Assembly: GCA_022447495.1 (NCBI GenBank)
Contig: JAKVBH010000021.1
Span: forward strand, 1 to 64,000
Direction of reading: 5' to 3'
DNA: 64,000 bases
DNA from: Marinovum sp.
Lineage (GTDB): Bacteria; Pseudomonadota; Alphaproteobacteria; Rhodobacterales; Rhodobacteraceae
Shown here: one piece after another, positions 1 to 7,691 of the stretch
Position numbering within the stretch: the stretch's first letter is position 1
Layout: the number at the start of each line of letters is the position of its first letter
The notes under the pieces: model-generated
What the model saw: the letters and a program-made list of their open reading frames with translations, nothing else
Told to the model about the DNA's origin: nothing
Databases searched by the model: none
Position numbers and translations under genes: made by a program

Positions 1-90
1 AACGGTACTCGTGACTTGTCATCGGGACAACAGGGACACAGAGTGTCTGAATACAATTTGGTCGGTGCAAGTGACGTGTGGGTCATAAGG

Positions 91-537
91 TCAGCGTGCA
101 ACGAACGCCGCGTCGCGTTGGATGTACCACCCGGTGCTTGGGTCGCAATCGAACATCCGGTCTTGATGTAGCGGCGTTTCCCAATTGGTGAATTGGCCCA
201 TTGCACCACAGCACATGCTTTCATGTTTGAGAGGGGAAAGCGTAATCCGAAGTTGGTATCGGTGGAGGTACTATTTCACCAAATGGTTTGTAGCGGATCG
301 ACAAGACCACGGCGCCGGGGTCGCCATTCAGCCAGATGTACTCGATCAGCACTTGCCCCGTGTTTGCAACGTTCTCCGCGATGCGATTGCCTTTGTCGTC
401 ATAGCAGCATGTGGATGACTTCACCCTTGCCCGGCGTTTTACGCCAGATCATTTGACCTGCGATATTGTAGACGTATTCACCGAAGATGACGCCATCTTT
501 GGCAACTTCGGTCAGTCGTCCAGCCGCATCATAGCGA
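91..537 (-). pseudogene. Decayed RHS-repeat fragment downstream of the immunity-like gene
   Basis: The minus strand encodes recognisable RHS/YD-repeat sequence in pieces. RYDAAGRLTEV begins a few bases after the stop of the upstream gene. YDDKGNRIAE follows in another frame from about 415, then IRYKPFGE. A last piece, NWETPLHQDRMFDCDPSTG, lies in yet another frame near 160-185 and ends at a stop at 91-93. At least two frameshifts separate these pieces. The last one matches the end of the RHS core (usually ETGLHYN-RYYDPxTGRY) with several substitutions. No start codon or ribosome site was found. It looks like an orphan RHS module left downstream of a toxin/immunity cassette. The exact ends are approximate. 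Confidence 0.7.
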
Positions 538-543
538 CACTGA

Positions 544-966
544 TCAATTTTTTTGCTGTTCGTTCAATGCGTCAGGGTTGCAAATCAACTCACGTTCGCG
601 CCAAGGTTTTACGTCCTTTAGAAATTTCTTTCGTAGCTCTTTTTCGTCGAGTATCTTTGGGTCCAACCTTCCGGTTGGTCTGCAGATTTGAAACAAATTA
701 TGAATTAAAATCGTAAGCTCTCGTGGATACCTAGTCGGAAATGCGCCGTGATCTTGTAGATCCATCAGACTATTAAAAAATGTGTTAAGGATGTGGTACG
801 TGCTTATCACCGCTTTGAGAAACAACTCAGCCCGATCCTCCTGAGGACCTTCGTCACCCTGTCTAACCTGGGTAACACGCACTTCTTCGTGCGTTGTATG
901 GAACCAAACGATGACATCCTGTCCATAGGCGTCAAAAATCTCCTCGTCGGTCATTCTTTCATTCAT
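544..966 (-). CDS. Probable immunity protein paired with the RHS toxin tip
   Basis: This encodes 140 residues, acidic in the N-terminal half, with no recognised domain, signal peptide or membrane segment, so it is probably cytoplasmic. Its ATG overlaps the stop of the RHS toxin reading frame as ATGA (966-963). That coupling is typical of an effector followed by its cognate immunity gene. The neighbours are RHS debris on both sides, which fits a polymorphic-toxin cassette. The immunity role is inferred from position only; no family was recognised. Since the toxin frame upstream carries a stop, the gene may survive as an orphan immunity gene protecting against sibling strains. Confidence 0.55.
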   Translation of the reverse strand: MNERMTDEEIFDAYGQDVIVWFHTTHEEVRVTQVRQGDEGPQEDRAELFLKAVISTYHILNTFFNSLMDLQDHGAFPTRYPRELTILIHNLFQICRPTGRLDPKILDEKELRKKFLKDVKPWRERELICNPDALNEQQKN

Positions 967-1702
967 CGCACTGATCCATCCGGCCGAACGCTTTCGCGAT
1001 ATTTGTCGCCATATCTATTTTTATATCGTTCCTTTGGCCCCCTTTTCCAAGCGCTACCGCCATGGGCGCCTGAACCTGAATCTTTAGTGTTTTCTGTCTC
1101 CCAATATGAACCGTCCGGTCCTTTTAGACCTTTTCCTTTCTTCGTGAAATCCTATGGTCTGTCATCGGGGGTTTGGCCTGCATATGGTTTTTCTTCGGCA
1201 CATTCCTCCACCCCTTCCGCCGTTGTCTCGCCATCGTTCGGCACCGCGTTCGACACAGCTTTGGTTGCCGCGACAACACTCCCTACTTGCCTTCTTGAGA
1301 ATAGCGACGCTGCGCCGCGCGCTAAACCTATCCCAATTCGTGCAATGGTCGGGCCATATGTTATGGCACCTTGAACGACGGGATAAACGAATGCGGCCTC
1401 GCCCCTTGGCTCAACATTCATCCCTGGGCTTTGCAGCGCGTACCCATACACACTGGCGCCATCCACTAAGCCGAGTGGGTCTCCCTGGATATACCGACCG
1501 GTAGTCGGGTCATAGTCGCGCATCCAGTTTTGATGCAGCGCGGTTTCCCAGTGGTAGACTTGGCCAGGGAAGCGCAGACCAAAGTCAGTGCCAGTGGAGG
1601 TATGAACCTCTCCAAATGGCTTGTAGCTGATCGACGAGACCTCCGCGCCGTTGCCGCCTGTCGCGCTCCAGCGTGGGCACTCTCGCGGCTTATCTGCAAG
1701 GC
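963..1702 (-). pseudogene. RHS core C-terminus plus toxin tip, interrupted by an in-frame amber codon
   Basis: From about 1702 downward one minus-strand frame reads SISYKPFGEVHTSTG, GLRFPGQVYHWETALHQNW, RDYDPTTGRYIQGDPLGL and YGYALQSPG, the classical end of an RHS core. A degenerate core/tip boundary (SPGMNVEPRGE) follows. The tip starts with a hydrophobic stretch and continues to a TAG at 1152-1154. Beyond the TAG the same frame stays open with toxin-like sequence (KKGKGLKGPDGSYWE, GSGAHGGSAWKRG, RYGDKYRESVRPDG) and stops at 963-965, overlapping the next gene. The N-terminal bulk of an RHS protein (over 1000 residues) is absent, and upstream the frame closes near 1720. So this is a displaced, probably dead tip. 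The toxin's activity is not recognised; the AHGG motif would suit a nuclease but that is speculative. Confidence 0.75.
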
Positions 1703-1804
1703 AGGAACATGCCCGACAGCATCAGATGCGCCTACGCCCGTGTTGGGATGGAGTTCCAAATCAATGGTGTTCTGGTGTCCGTCGATTTGGACCTGTTTTG
1801 GGAT

Positions 1805-2794
1805 CTAGCGCTGGTTCCAGATGCGGGTTTGATTGCCGCCGAGTTTAGAGTAGCGAAGGGGTCTGCGCTTTTTGAGTTCAGCTTTCAGCCTGGGATTGAA
1901 CCGCAACGTCAGCCACGCCTCGCCCCATGCCACTTGAAAGTCTTTGAGACCAGCCAAACCGCCCCTGAGGCTTTGCGCCGCGCCCGCGTGCTTTGCGCTT
2001 GCAACGCCGCCATTTTGCACGTCGGTCAGAGTGTAGTCTACAATTCGATCGAGGGCTCGCCCACACTGATTGAGCACCGACACCCCTTGGCGTTCCAAAA
2101 GAGCCGCCGCGACCACCATGGGACCAAGGGCATGAATTTGATAATGCAGCGCGAGATGCGCGCGCCGCATTTCTTGGGGGAGGCTACCATCGGGTTGCGC
2201 GGTGCATGCCACATAGCTCAATGACCAGGCGGCCCAGCCTCGTGTGACCGTATCACCGGTGATCAGAGACGTTGCCGCCCCAGCCAACGCAGCCCAGGCG
2301 CGCAAGTTACCGGAGGCTGACCCTTTGGGTGCCGTTTCCCAATAGGTCATCTGTTCGTTCATACGCCGCGTCAGCCACGCACGGATAACCTTAGCATCCC
2401 GGGTGTTCGCCACGGGTATGACTTGAGCGGCCACCAAAGCCAGAGCCGCCAAACGAGACCCAATGGTCAATTGTACAGTTTCACTACCAAGGGCGCTCAA
2501 CGCATCTGCGCGGGCCCAAGTTGCCAGGGCGTTGACCACACATGCTGCTGCTTGGGCATCTTGGGCGGTGATGGATTGATCGGTTTGTTGGGAGAGGTCA
2601 CGAACAAACTCTTCGAGCGCGGCTAGGGCGAGACGGGCCGCTTTGTCTGCCTCGTTGTCAATGGTGCTGCGAGTAGGGTCGTTTGCGTCGTAACGGCTTA
2701 CGAAATCAAGGCTCACGATGGGCTTCGGCACGACGGGGCATGCCGCCAAGGCGGAGCTCGCAGAAAGAAAGAGAACCAAACAAAGCAATCTCAT
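1805..2794 (-). CDS. algL: AlgL-like alginate lyase (PL5 fold) with altered catalytic site
   Basis: This encodes 329 residues with a signal peptide (MRLLCLVLFLSASSALAAC; the LAAC could also be a lipobox). The PL5 signature region SLPQEMRRAHLALHYQIHAL (205-224) matches the [20 protein letters not shown] region of Pseudomonas AlgL, so the catalytic Arg and Tyr equivalents (R211, Y218) are kept. The NNHxYW motif reads G-N-L-R-A-W (162-167), so the catalytic His aligns with Leu164. In alginate producers AlgL is a periplasmic lyase that clears stray polymer and supports export. Here activity is doubtful, although fold and place in the operon are clear. It is the last gene of the locus and starts 4 bp after the preceding stop. 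Confidence 0.8.
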   Translation of the reverse strand: MRLLCLVLFLSASSALAACPVVPKPIVSLDFVSRYDANDPTRSTIDNEADKAARLALAALEEFVRDLSQQTDQSITAQDAQAAACVVNALATWARADALSALGSETVQLTIGSRLAALALVAAQVIPVANTRDAKVIRAWLTRRMNEQMTYWETAPKGSASGNLRAWAALAGAATSLITGDTVTRGWAAWSLSYVACTAQPDGSLPQEMRRAHLALHYQIHALGPMVVAAALLERQGVSVLNQCGRALDRIVDYTLTDVQNGGVASAKHAGAAQSLRGGLAGLKDFQVAWGEAWLTLRFNPRLKAELKKRRPLRYSKLGGNQTRIWNQR

Positions 2795-2798
2795 GGGA

Positions 2799-5543
2799 TC
2801 AGGGCTGCATCGCTGTGAGAATGGTGAGAAGGGTCTTGGCTTCTGAGTGGCCCAGGTTTGTGGCGTGGGTCAACCAATTGATGGCTTCGACACGATTTTG
2901 TGCGACACCGATGCCGAAACCAAACGCACGGCCAAGCTCAAACATGGCTTCGATGCTTCCTGACTTTGCCGCTTGTTCAACCCACTCGTACGAAGCGGTC
3001 AGGTCCGACGGTGTCGTGGCGCGGCTGCGCAGTAATAGACCAAGATCAAGGGCCGATGCGCTGTCTCCGGTTGCAGCCGCTGCTTGCAACAGGCTCGCTA
3101 TGTCGACCTGAGCGTCGATCTGGTCCCGAACGGTTTGTGATGTGGCGCGGTAAACTTCAGTCATCGTCGTGAGGACTTCGAGCTTGGCCCTTTGCGTCGC
3201 TTCGACAAAATATTGAGCCGCCGCACCTGGATCATAACTGGCGCGATTTGGGTCGGCAGTTAGTGTGATCAATCGCAGAAGCGCGGTGTCATCGCCTTCG
3301 GACCAATTGCGTTTCGCCCGGGCCACCAAGTCGGGTGCTTCGCCTTTGCCGTACCATCCCAATTGCGCATTGTTCAGGCGCAGTTTGGAAAGCACGTGGC
3401 CGCCCTCAAACGTGAGTCCGATTTTCAACCAATGCAAACTCGATTGGGCATCCCCATGGAGAGTATAGGCGTCCGCGATCTCCGCTGAGTCCTTGGTGCC
3501 GCAATTCATTAACGAGACTGCACGGTCGACATAGTCATCGACCTTATTCGCGGGGATGTGCGGCATGGCAAACATCAACGCGAGGAAATCACCGCGCTCT
3601 TCAATCGTCTGAGCAAACTGCGCATAGACCTCAGCCTGGGGACGGATGTCTGATTGAAGCCGGGCGAGGAGCCTTATCGCAGCACCTTCACCACGATTGC
3701 TTGCTTGCAGTAGAAGATCCACAATCTCGCTTGCCACACTGGGCACGCGGCCATTGTATTTGATAAGGGCGATGGCAAGGTCGAGAGCCGATGCCACACC
3801 ATTATTGAGATAGACCCTGCGGAACAGCTCAATAGCCAAATCCCGTTGAGATGGCGTGAGGGCAAGCTCCATTTCTTTTTTTGCGAATTCTTCAAGCGCT
3901 TTGTCCGAACTATTGAGACGGTGTGCCCAAAACCGAAGACCCGCGGTACCCGCAAGGCGATTGGATTGCACCCGTTGCGCCATGGTCGCGATGGCCTGTG
4001 GGCTTGACCCAAGGCCATGAGTTTGAATTTGTGCGACGGTTTCTGGATCTCTGATGTCCGACAATGCGGTGAGGTCGGGCGCAGAGATGGGTACCAAGTC
4101 GTGATGAGCGGCGCGATACGCATTGGCAAAGGACTCGGCGAAATCCAGACGCGGAGCATCGTTCACCTGACAGCGATAGAACGCGTCAAGATCATCAAGC
4201 GCCTGTGGAATGTCGAAGCGCGCGGCAGCATCCGCCAAGAGGCTATCGACCCGACCAACAGTTGCGGGGTCGTCGCGGTAACGAACAAGCATCCGCGCCA
4301 AGAGCCTCTGCCCTTCGCCATCTCCGCGGCGTACGGCCTCTTGGAGGTAGTGCATGGCGCGCGCTTCTCCGGCCCAGCGGCCAAACCGGACTAGAACTTC
4401 GGTGGCCAAGTCGCGGAAGACCCGGCCAGGAGCCGCAGGCATTTCCGTAATTTCGCGCAAGTATTGAAAATATGGGCTGTCTTTGCTGGGGAGTGCGTCG
4501 CCAATGTTCACGTCCAGGGCCAGATAGGGCACCACGGACCGAAGGACCCTGCGTGGGTCCTGACCGTGGTTGTGGCCCAAGATCGCCGCCAAGTCATCGG
4601 CGCTGAGCGCTTTTGAGGTTACGAGCGCTTCTGTTTGCTCGGGGTCAAGGCTGATGCCCAACCGCACGGCTTGGCGAAGATAGAAGCGCAACTCGAGGTT
4701 GTCTTTAAACGCTTCATCCGCGTTGAGATGAAATTCCACCACGCGCCAAGCTGCTTGTGCGCCACCAAGGTTTGCCGAGAACTTGTACCATGCCAGCGCC
4801 AGGTCAGGGCGAGGGGCGACTGTCGTTCCCAATTGGTATTCGCGCGCGATGCGCTCGGCACGGCGGCAAATGCCGCGATCCAACTGGCCTAGCATGCCGC
4901 CAAATGCCATCGTGATTGTCAGATCAAGGGGGGCATCCCATCCTTCGATCAGTGTGCCGTCTTGTTCCAATCGCGCAATCTCAAGAAGGGCTTCGGCGCT
5001 GCCATCATAGGCCGCATCGCGGATAAGTGTCTGTGACTTTCCACGATCCACATTGACCCCAATGCCTGCGGAATAGTACCGCGCCAGGGTAACCCGCTGG
5101 GCATTGCTGAGGGCATCTGTGCGGGAGGTCAGCGTTTCCACAACCCGCTCTTGGCGGATCTGATCAAACCGACCGGCCCGGATCAGAACTTCAAGTCGCA
5201 GGAATTGCTCGTCGACTTCAGTGAACGCCTCATCAATCGCGGTACGTCGCGCGATCAGTGCGGCTATAAAATCGAAGTGACGGTCAGCATCGTCTTGGCT
5301 GTAGCGCCGAATATCGCGACGCAGAAAGCGTAGCCGTTCTTCATCGGTCAACTCATCTTGGGTGCCTCTGACCTCAAAGTCATTGCCCGCTTTCGCCCTA
5401 GGGGCCACACACACATCGCGTGCATCTACCTGGGGCGGTAAAAACTCCAGCTCAATCGGTGCAGACACACTGACGGTTGCGAGATGGATCAAAGCGGTTC
5501 CGACAGCGCCGGTCCAGAGACATTTCCACATAGAGGCCCCCAT
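2799..5543 (-). CDS. Large periplasmic Sel1/TPR-like repeat protein, AlgK-like
   Basis: This is about 914 residues with an N-terminal signal peptide (WTGAVGTALIHLATVSVSA) and alpha-helical Sel1-like repeats through most of its length. They are clearest at the C-terminus (AMFELGRAFGFGIGVAQN, AINWLTHATNLGHSEA). In Pseudomonas, AlgK is a roughly 450-residue Sel1/TPR outer-membrane lipoprotein that scaffolds the alginate export complex around AlgE. This protein has the same operon position but about twice the length and no lipobox. The ATG at 5543 overlaps the stop of the upstream gene (TGATG); an internal ATG at 5531 is possible. An AlgK-like scaffold role is inferred from repeats and context. 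No AlgE porin gene lies beside it. Confidence 0.7.
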   Translation of the reverse strand: MGASMWKCLWTGAVGTALIHLATVSVSAPIELEFLPPQVDARDVCVAPRAKAGNDFEVRGTQDELTDEERLRFLRRDIRRYSQDDADRHFDFIAALIARRTAIDEAFTEVDEQFLRLEVLIRAGRFDQIRQERVVETLTSRTDALSNAQRVTLARYYSAGIGVNVDRGKSQTLIRDAAYDGSAEALLEIARLEQDGTLIEGWDAPLDLTITMAFGGMLGQLDRGICRRAERIAREYQLGTTVAPRPDLALAWYKFSANLGGAQAAWRVVEFHLNADEAFKDNLELRFYLRQAVRLGISLDPEQTEALVTSKALSADDLAAILGHNHGQDPRRVLRSVVPYLALDVNIGDALPSKDSPYFQYLREITEMPAAPGRVFRDLATEVLVRFGRWAGEARAMHYLQEAVRRGDGEGQRLLARMLVRYRDDPATVGRVDSLLADAAARFDIPQALDDLDAFYRCQVNDAPRLDFAESFANAYRAAHHDLVPISAPDLTALSDIRDPETVAQIQTHGLGSSPQAIATMAQRVQSNRLAGTAGLRFWAHRLNSSDKALEEFAKKEMELALTPSQRDLAIELFRRVYLNNGVASALDLAIALIKYNGRVPSVASEIVDLLLQASNRGEGAAIRLLARLQSDIRPQAEVYAQFAQTIEERGDFLALMFAMPHIPANKVDDYVDRAVSLMNCGTKDSAEIADAYTLHGDAQSSLHWLKIGLTFEGGHVLSKLRLNNAQLGWYGKGEAPDLVARAKRNWSEGDDTALLRLITLTADPNRASYDPGAAAQYFVEATQRAKLEVLTTMTEVYRATSQTVRDQIDAQVDIASLLQAAAATGDSASALDLGLLLRSRATTPSDLTASYEWVEQAAKSGSIEAMFELGRAFGFGIGVAQNRVEAINWLTHATNLGHSEAKTLLTILTAMQP

Positions 5544-6838
5544 CACTCGCAGGCTTTCAAACTTGGTGCGAACCCCAAAGGCTGCCCGGTTTCTACTTCA
5601 AGGCTCACCGCGTGGGCCGCGACTGGATCGACGGGCGAAAAGTAGAACCGCCCGGTCAGAACTTGATTTGGTTCGCGGTAAATGCTCCGGCTTTTGGTGA
5701 CGCCTTCTGCGTCAATGAAGTGAAACGACGCCCGTATTGCCGGGACACCGCCCGTGTCGAATTCGAGGACGAGGGGCCTGTCTTTGGCAATCCAATTGAT
5801 GTCCGCAACAAGCTTGTCGTCTCTATTCATAAAGGGAATTTTGTTTTTGCAGGCGCGTGCGGCGGCGGCGCTCAACTCGCGGATCGGCTGGAGCCCGTGG
5901 GCGCCCATGGAACTCGAGACAGGCCATTCCCATACGAGGACTTTGGGTGCCGCAGTGGCGTAGTCGTTTGATGTGAGGTACGACGCCATCGCCGCAAATG
6001 CGCCACCGTTCGGCACGCCATAGGACTTCACAGAATACCCGGTGGATTCGCCCACAAAGCCCGCGAAATTCAACTCTTTGGTTGCAGTGGTTTCGGTGCC
6101 CAGGACCACCAAATGCTCCGAGATTTCACCGCTTTGGCTTGCGCTGTCTACAGTGACAAAACTGGTGACCTCTGTACGTGGCAACTCTGAGTGGCAAGCC
6201 ATTTGAAGAATGGCGCGCATGTGGGACGGGATCACGGTTTGGTTCACCATGACGGATTGAAATTGGCCGACCCCTTTCAGCCCGGCGCTGACCACAGCGG
6301 CTCCCACCGATTGCGCCAGGATCCGCGCGCCGGCGGGCGTGGGTCGAGGATCAGTGTTTAGGAATGGTGCGTTGCCGTCCAAGGCTGCCTGACGCAGCTG
6401 GGGGAATGCATCCGCCGTTATGATCCGGGCGGCGCGCAGTCTTTTGAGCATCTCTTGGTGTACGGCGACGGCTTGTTCCGGGTCATATCCGATGCCTCGT
6501 GCCAAAGGAGTCAATTTGTCGATCAACGCCATTGCACGTGTGGGTACGGGCAGCAGAACCAACGCGGTCCCTTTGGTTCGCAATACCTCAGACAGCGCTG
6601 CAATCTCGCGGACCATAGCATCGGACAACGTGTGATGCGACATCAGTTCGGGGTTGATGGCAAAGAAAAAGCCGTCCTTTCCTTCGACTGCTGGCAGCGC
6701 GCGATTGTGTTCCAGCGCGCGGCATCCAAATCCCGAAGATACTTGTGTCTGTGCATATGCAACCAAGGGTGCCAGCGCGGTCAAAAGCGCGGCCCCGATC
6801 ACTGCTTTTAGTCCTTGTTTGATGCTCCGGAGGTGCAT
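5543..6838 (-). CDS. AlgX/AlgJ-like SGNH-fold protein lacking the catalytic residues
   Basis: This is about 431 residues from the chosen start. ATG 6838 has GGTGAG six bases upstream and gives a compact signal peptide (KAVIGAALLTALAPLVAYAQ); 6871 and a GTG at 6898 are alternatives. The N-terminal half has the AlgX/J pattern: VEGKDGFFF (51-59), a block ending NTDPRPTPAGAR (161-172), and VVLGTETTA (244-252). In AlgX the corresponding motifs are TDTHWTP and GTSYS, carrying catalytic Asp/His and Ser. Here His is Arg and Ser is Glu, so O-acetyltransferase activity is not expected. A C-terminal carbohydrate-binding-like part may still handle polymer. The alignment was done by eye. Confidence 0.7.
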   Translation of the reverse strand: MHLRSIKQGLKAVIGAALLTALAPLVAYAQTQVSSGFGCRALEHNRALPAVEGKDGFFFAINPELMSHHTLSDAMVREIAALSEVLRTKGTALVLLPVPTRAMALIDKLTPLARGIGYDPEQAVAVHQEMLKRLRAARIITADAFPQLRQAALDGNAPFLNTDPRPTPAGARILAQSVGAAVVSAGLKGVGQFQSVMVNQTVIPSHMRAILQMACHSELPRTEVTSFVTVDSASQSGEISEHLVVLGTETTATKELNFAGFVGESTGYSVKSYGVPNGGAFAAMASYLTSNDYATAAPKVLVWEWPVSSSMGAHGLQPIRELSAAAARACKNKIPFMNRDDKLVADINWIAKDRPLVLEFDTGGVPAIRASFHFIDAEGVTKSRSIYREPNQVLTGRFYFSPVDPVAAHAVSLEVETGQPLGFAPSLKACE

Positions 6839-6881
6839 TTTTTTCTCACCAAAGCTTTCTGCTGCCGACATATTCTGCCTG

Positions 6882-7691
6882 TTAGTCGTTATCACCACCC
6901 TCAGTCGGTTGGATGAGCCGTAGCAGATTGGCGGCGGTGGTGTGCACCGCTATCTGGTCAGATGCAACGGCCAGTTCCAGGAGTTCTTTTGCTTGTGCTG
7001 TGTCAGACGGCGCCGTGGGGGACCCCATGCGAGCACGTTCCAAAAGCGTCATTGCCAACGACAATTCCAAACGTCCTCCGCCGTGGGTGCGCGCTTCGTC
7101 TAGGATGCGCTGGCGGGTGCGATCCGACAGGGCGCCGAACAAGCGGCCTTCGCCGTTGAATGCGGCCACAGCTTCCAAAGCCAGCGTGTTCCCAGCCCAG
7201 GCATGGGGGTAGAGGACGGTGATGTACTTCCGGACCCGGTCGCGCGGTTCGTTCGTTGGATCAAGGGCGTGCATGGCCTTGATCATTGTTCCAAGCGTCC
7301 AAACGCGACCTGAACCGACAGCAACCGCCGAGAAGTAAGCAAGATCAGACGCTGGTGCCCCAGGCTCTGCTTGAAGAAGGCGGACATATCGTTGAGCGGC
7401 CAAACCGTCGCCTGCCTCGGCGAGGGCGCGCATCAGGTCGGCGGGCACATAGGTGCCGTTGAGCACATCCTGGCGTGCTTGGCGCAAGCGTTGAGATCGC
7501 AAGTCGCGCGTGCCGCGCACGCCCGGATCGACGATGACGGAGATTTGTGTGCTGTCTGATGACGGCGCGATGAGATTTGGGATGATTGATCCAGTGCCCA
7601 CGGTTGAGACAACCGCGCTGCTCTCGGCCGAGGCACCCGTTGCGAGGAGCAAAGCAAAGGTGATACCCCAGCCGCGCATGTTAGCTACCAT
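6882..7691 (-). CDS. Periplasmic Sel1/TPR-like protein of the alginate-type locus
   Basis: This is about 269 residues, starting at ATG 7691 (overlapping the end of the beta-helix gene) or ATG 7679, followed by a signal peptide (MRGWGITFALLLATGASA). The mature part is helical with weak Sel1/TPR character (RALAEAGDGLAAQRYVRLLQ, LELAVASDQIAVHTTAANLL). It could be a second AlgK-like scaffold or a remnant of a split one. No known alg gene of this size sits here in Pseudomonas, where algE lies between algK and algG. It is helical and has no beta-barrel features, so it does not replace AlgE by homology. Its function is unknown; a role in periplasmic polymer handling is inferred from position. Confidence 0.65.
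   Translation of the reverse strand: MVANMRGWGITFALLLATGASAESSAVVSTVGTGSIIPNLIAPSSDSTQISVIVDPGVRGTRDLRSQRLRQARQDVLNGTYVPADLMRALAEAGDGLAAQRYVRLLQAEPGAPASDLAYFSAVAVGSGRVWTLGTMIKAMHALDPTNEPRDRVRKYITVLYPHAWAGNTLALEAVAAFNGEGRLFGALSDRTRQRILDEARTHGGGRLELSLAMTLLERARMGSPTAPSDTAQAKELLELAVASDQIAVHTTAANLLRLIQPTEGGDND

Noticed and set aside
1-60. Sequence resembling the end of an insertion sequence (GGGACAACAGGGACACAG and similar)
   Set aside because: No inverted partner, target duplication or transposase gene is visible within the window; too short to call.
793-1374. Plus-strand 193-residue open frame
   Set aside because: It is antisense to the RHS tip, which has clear family sequence; composition is low-complexity Pro/Ser/Phe and there is no ribosome site.
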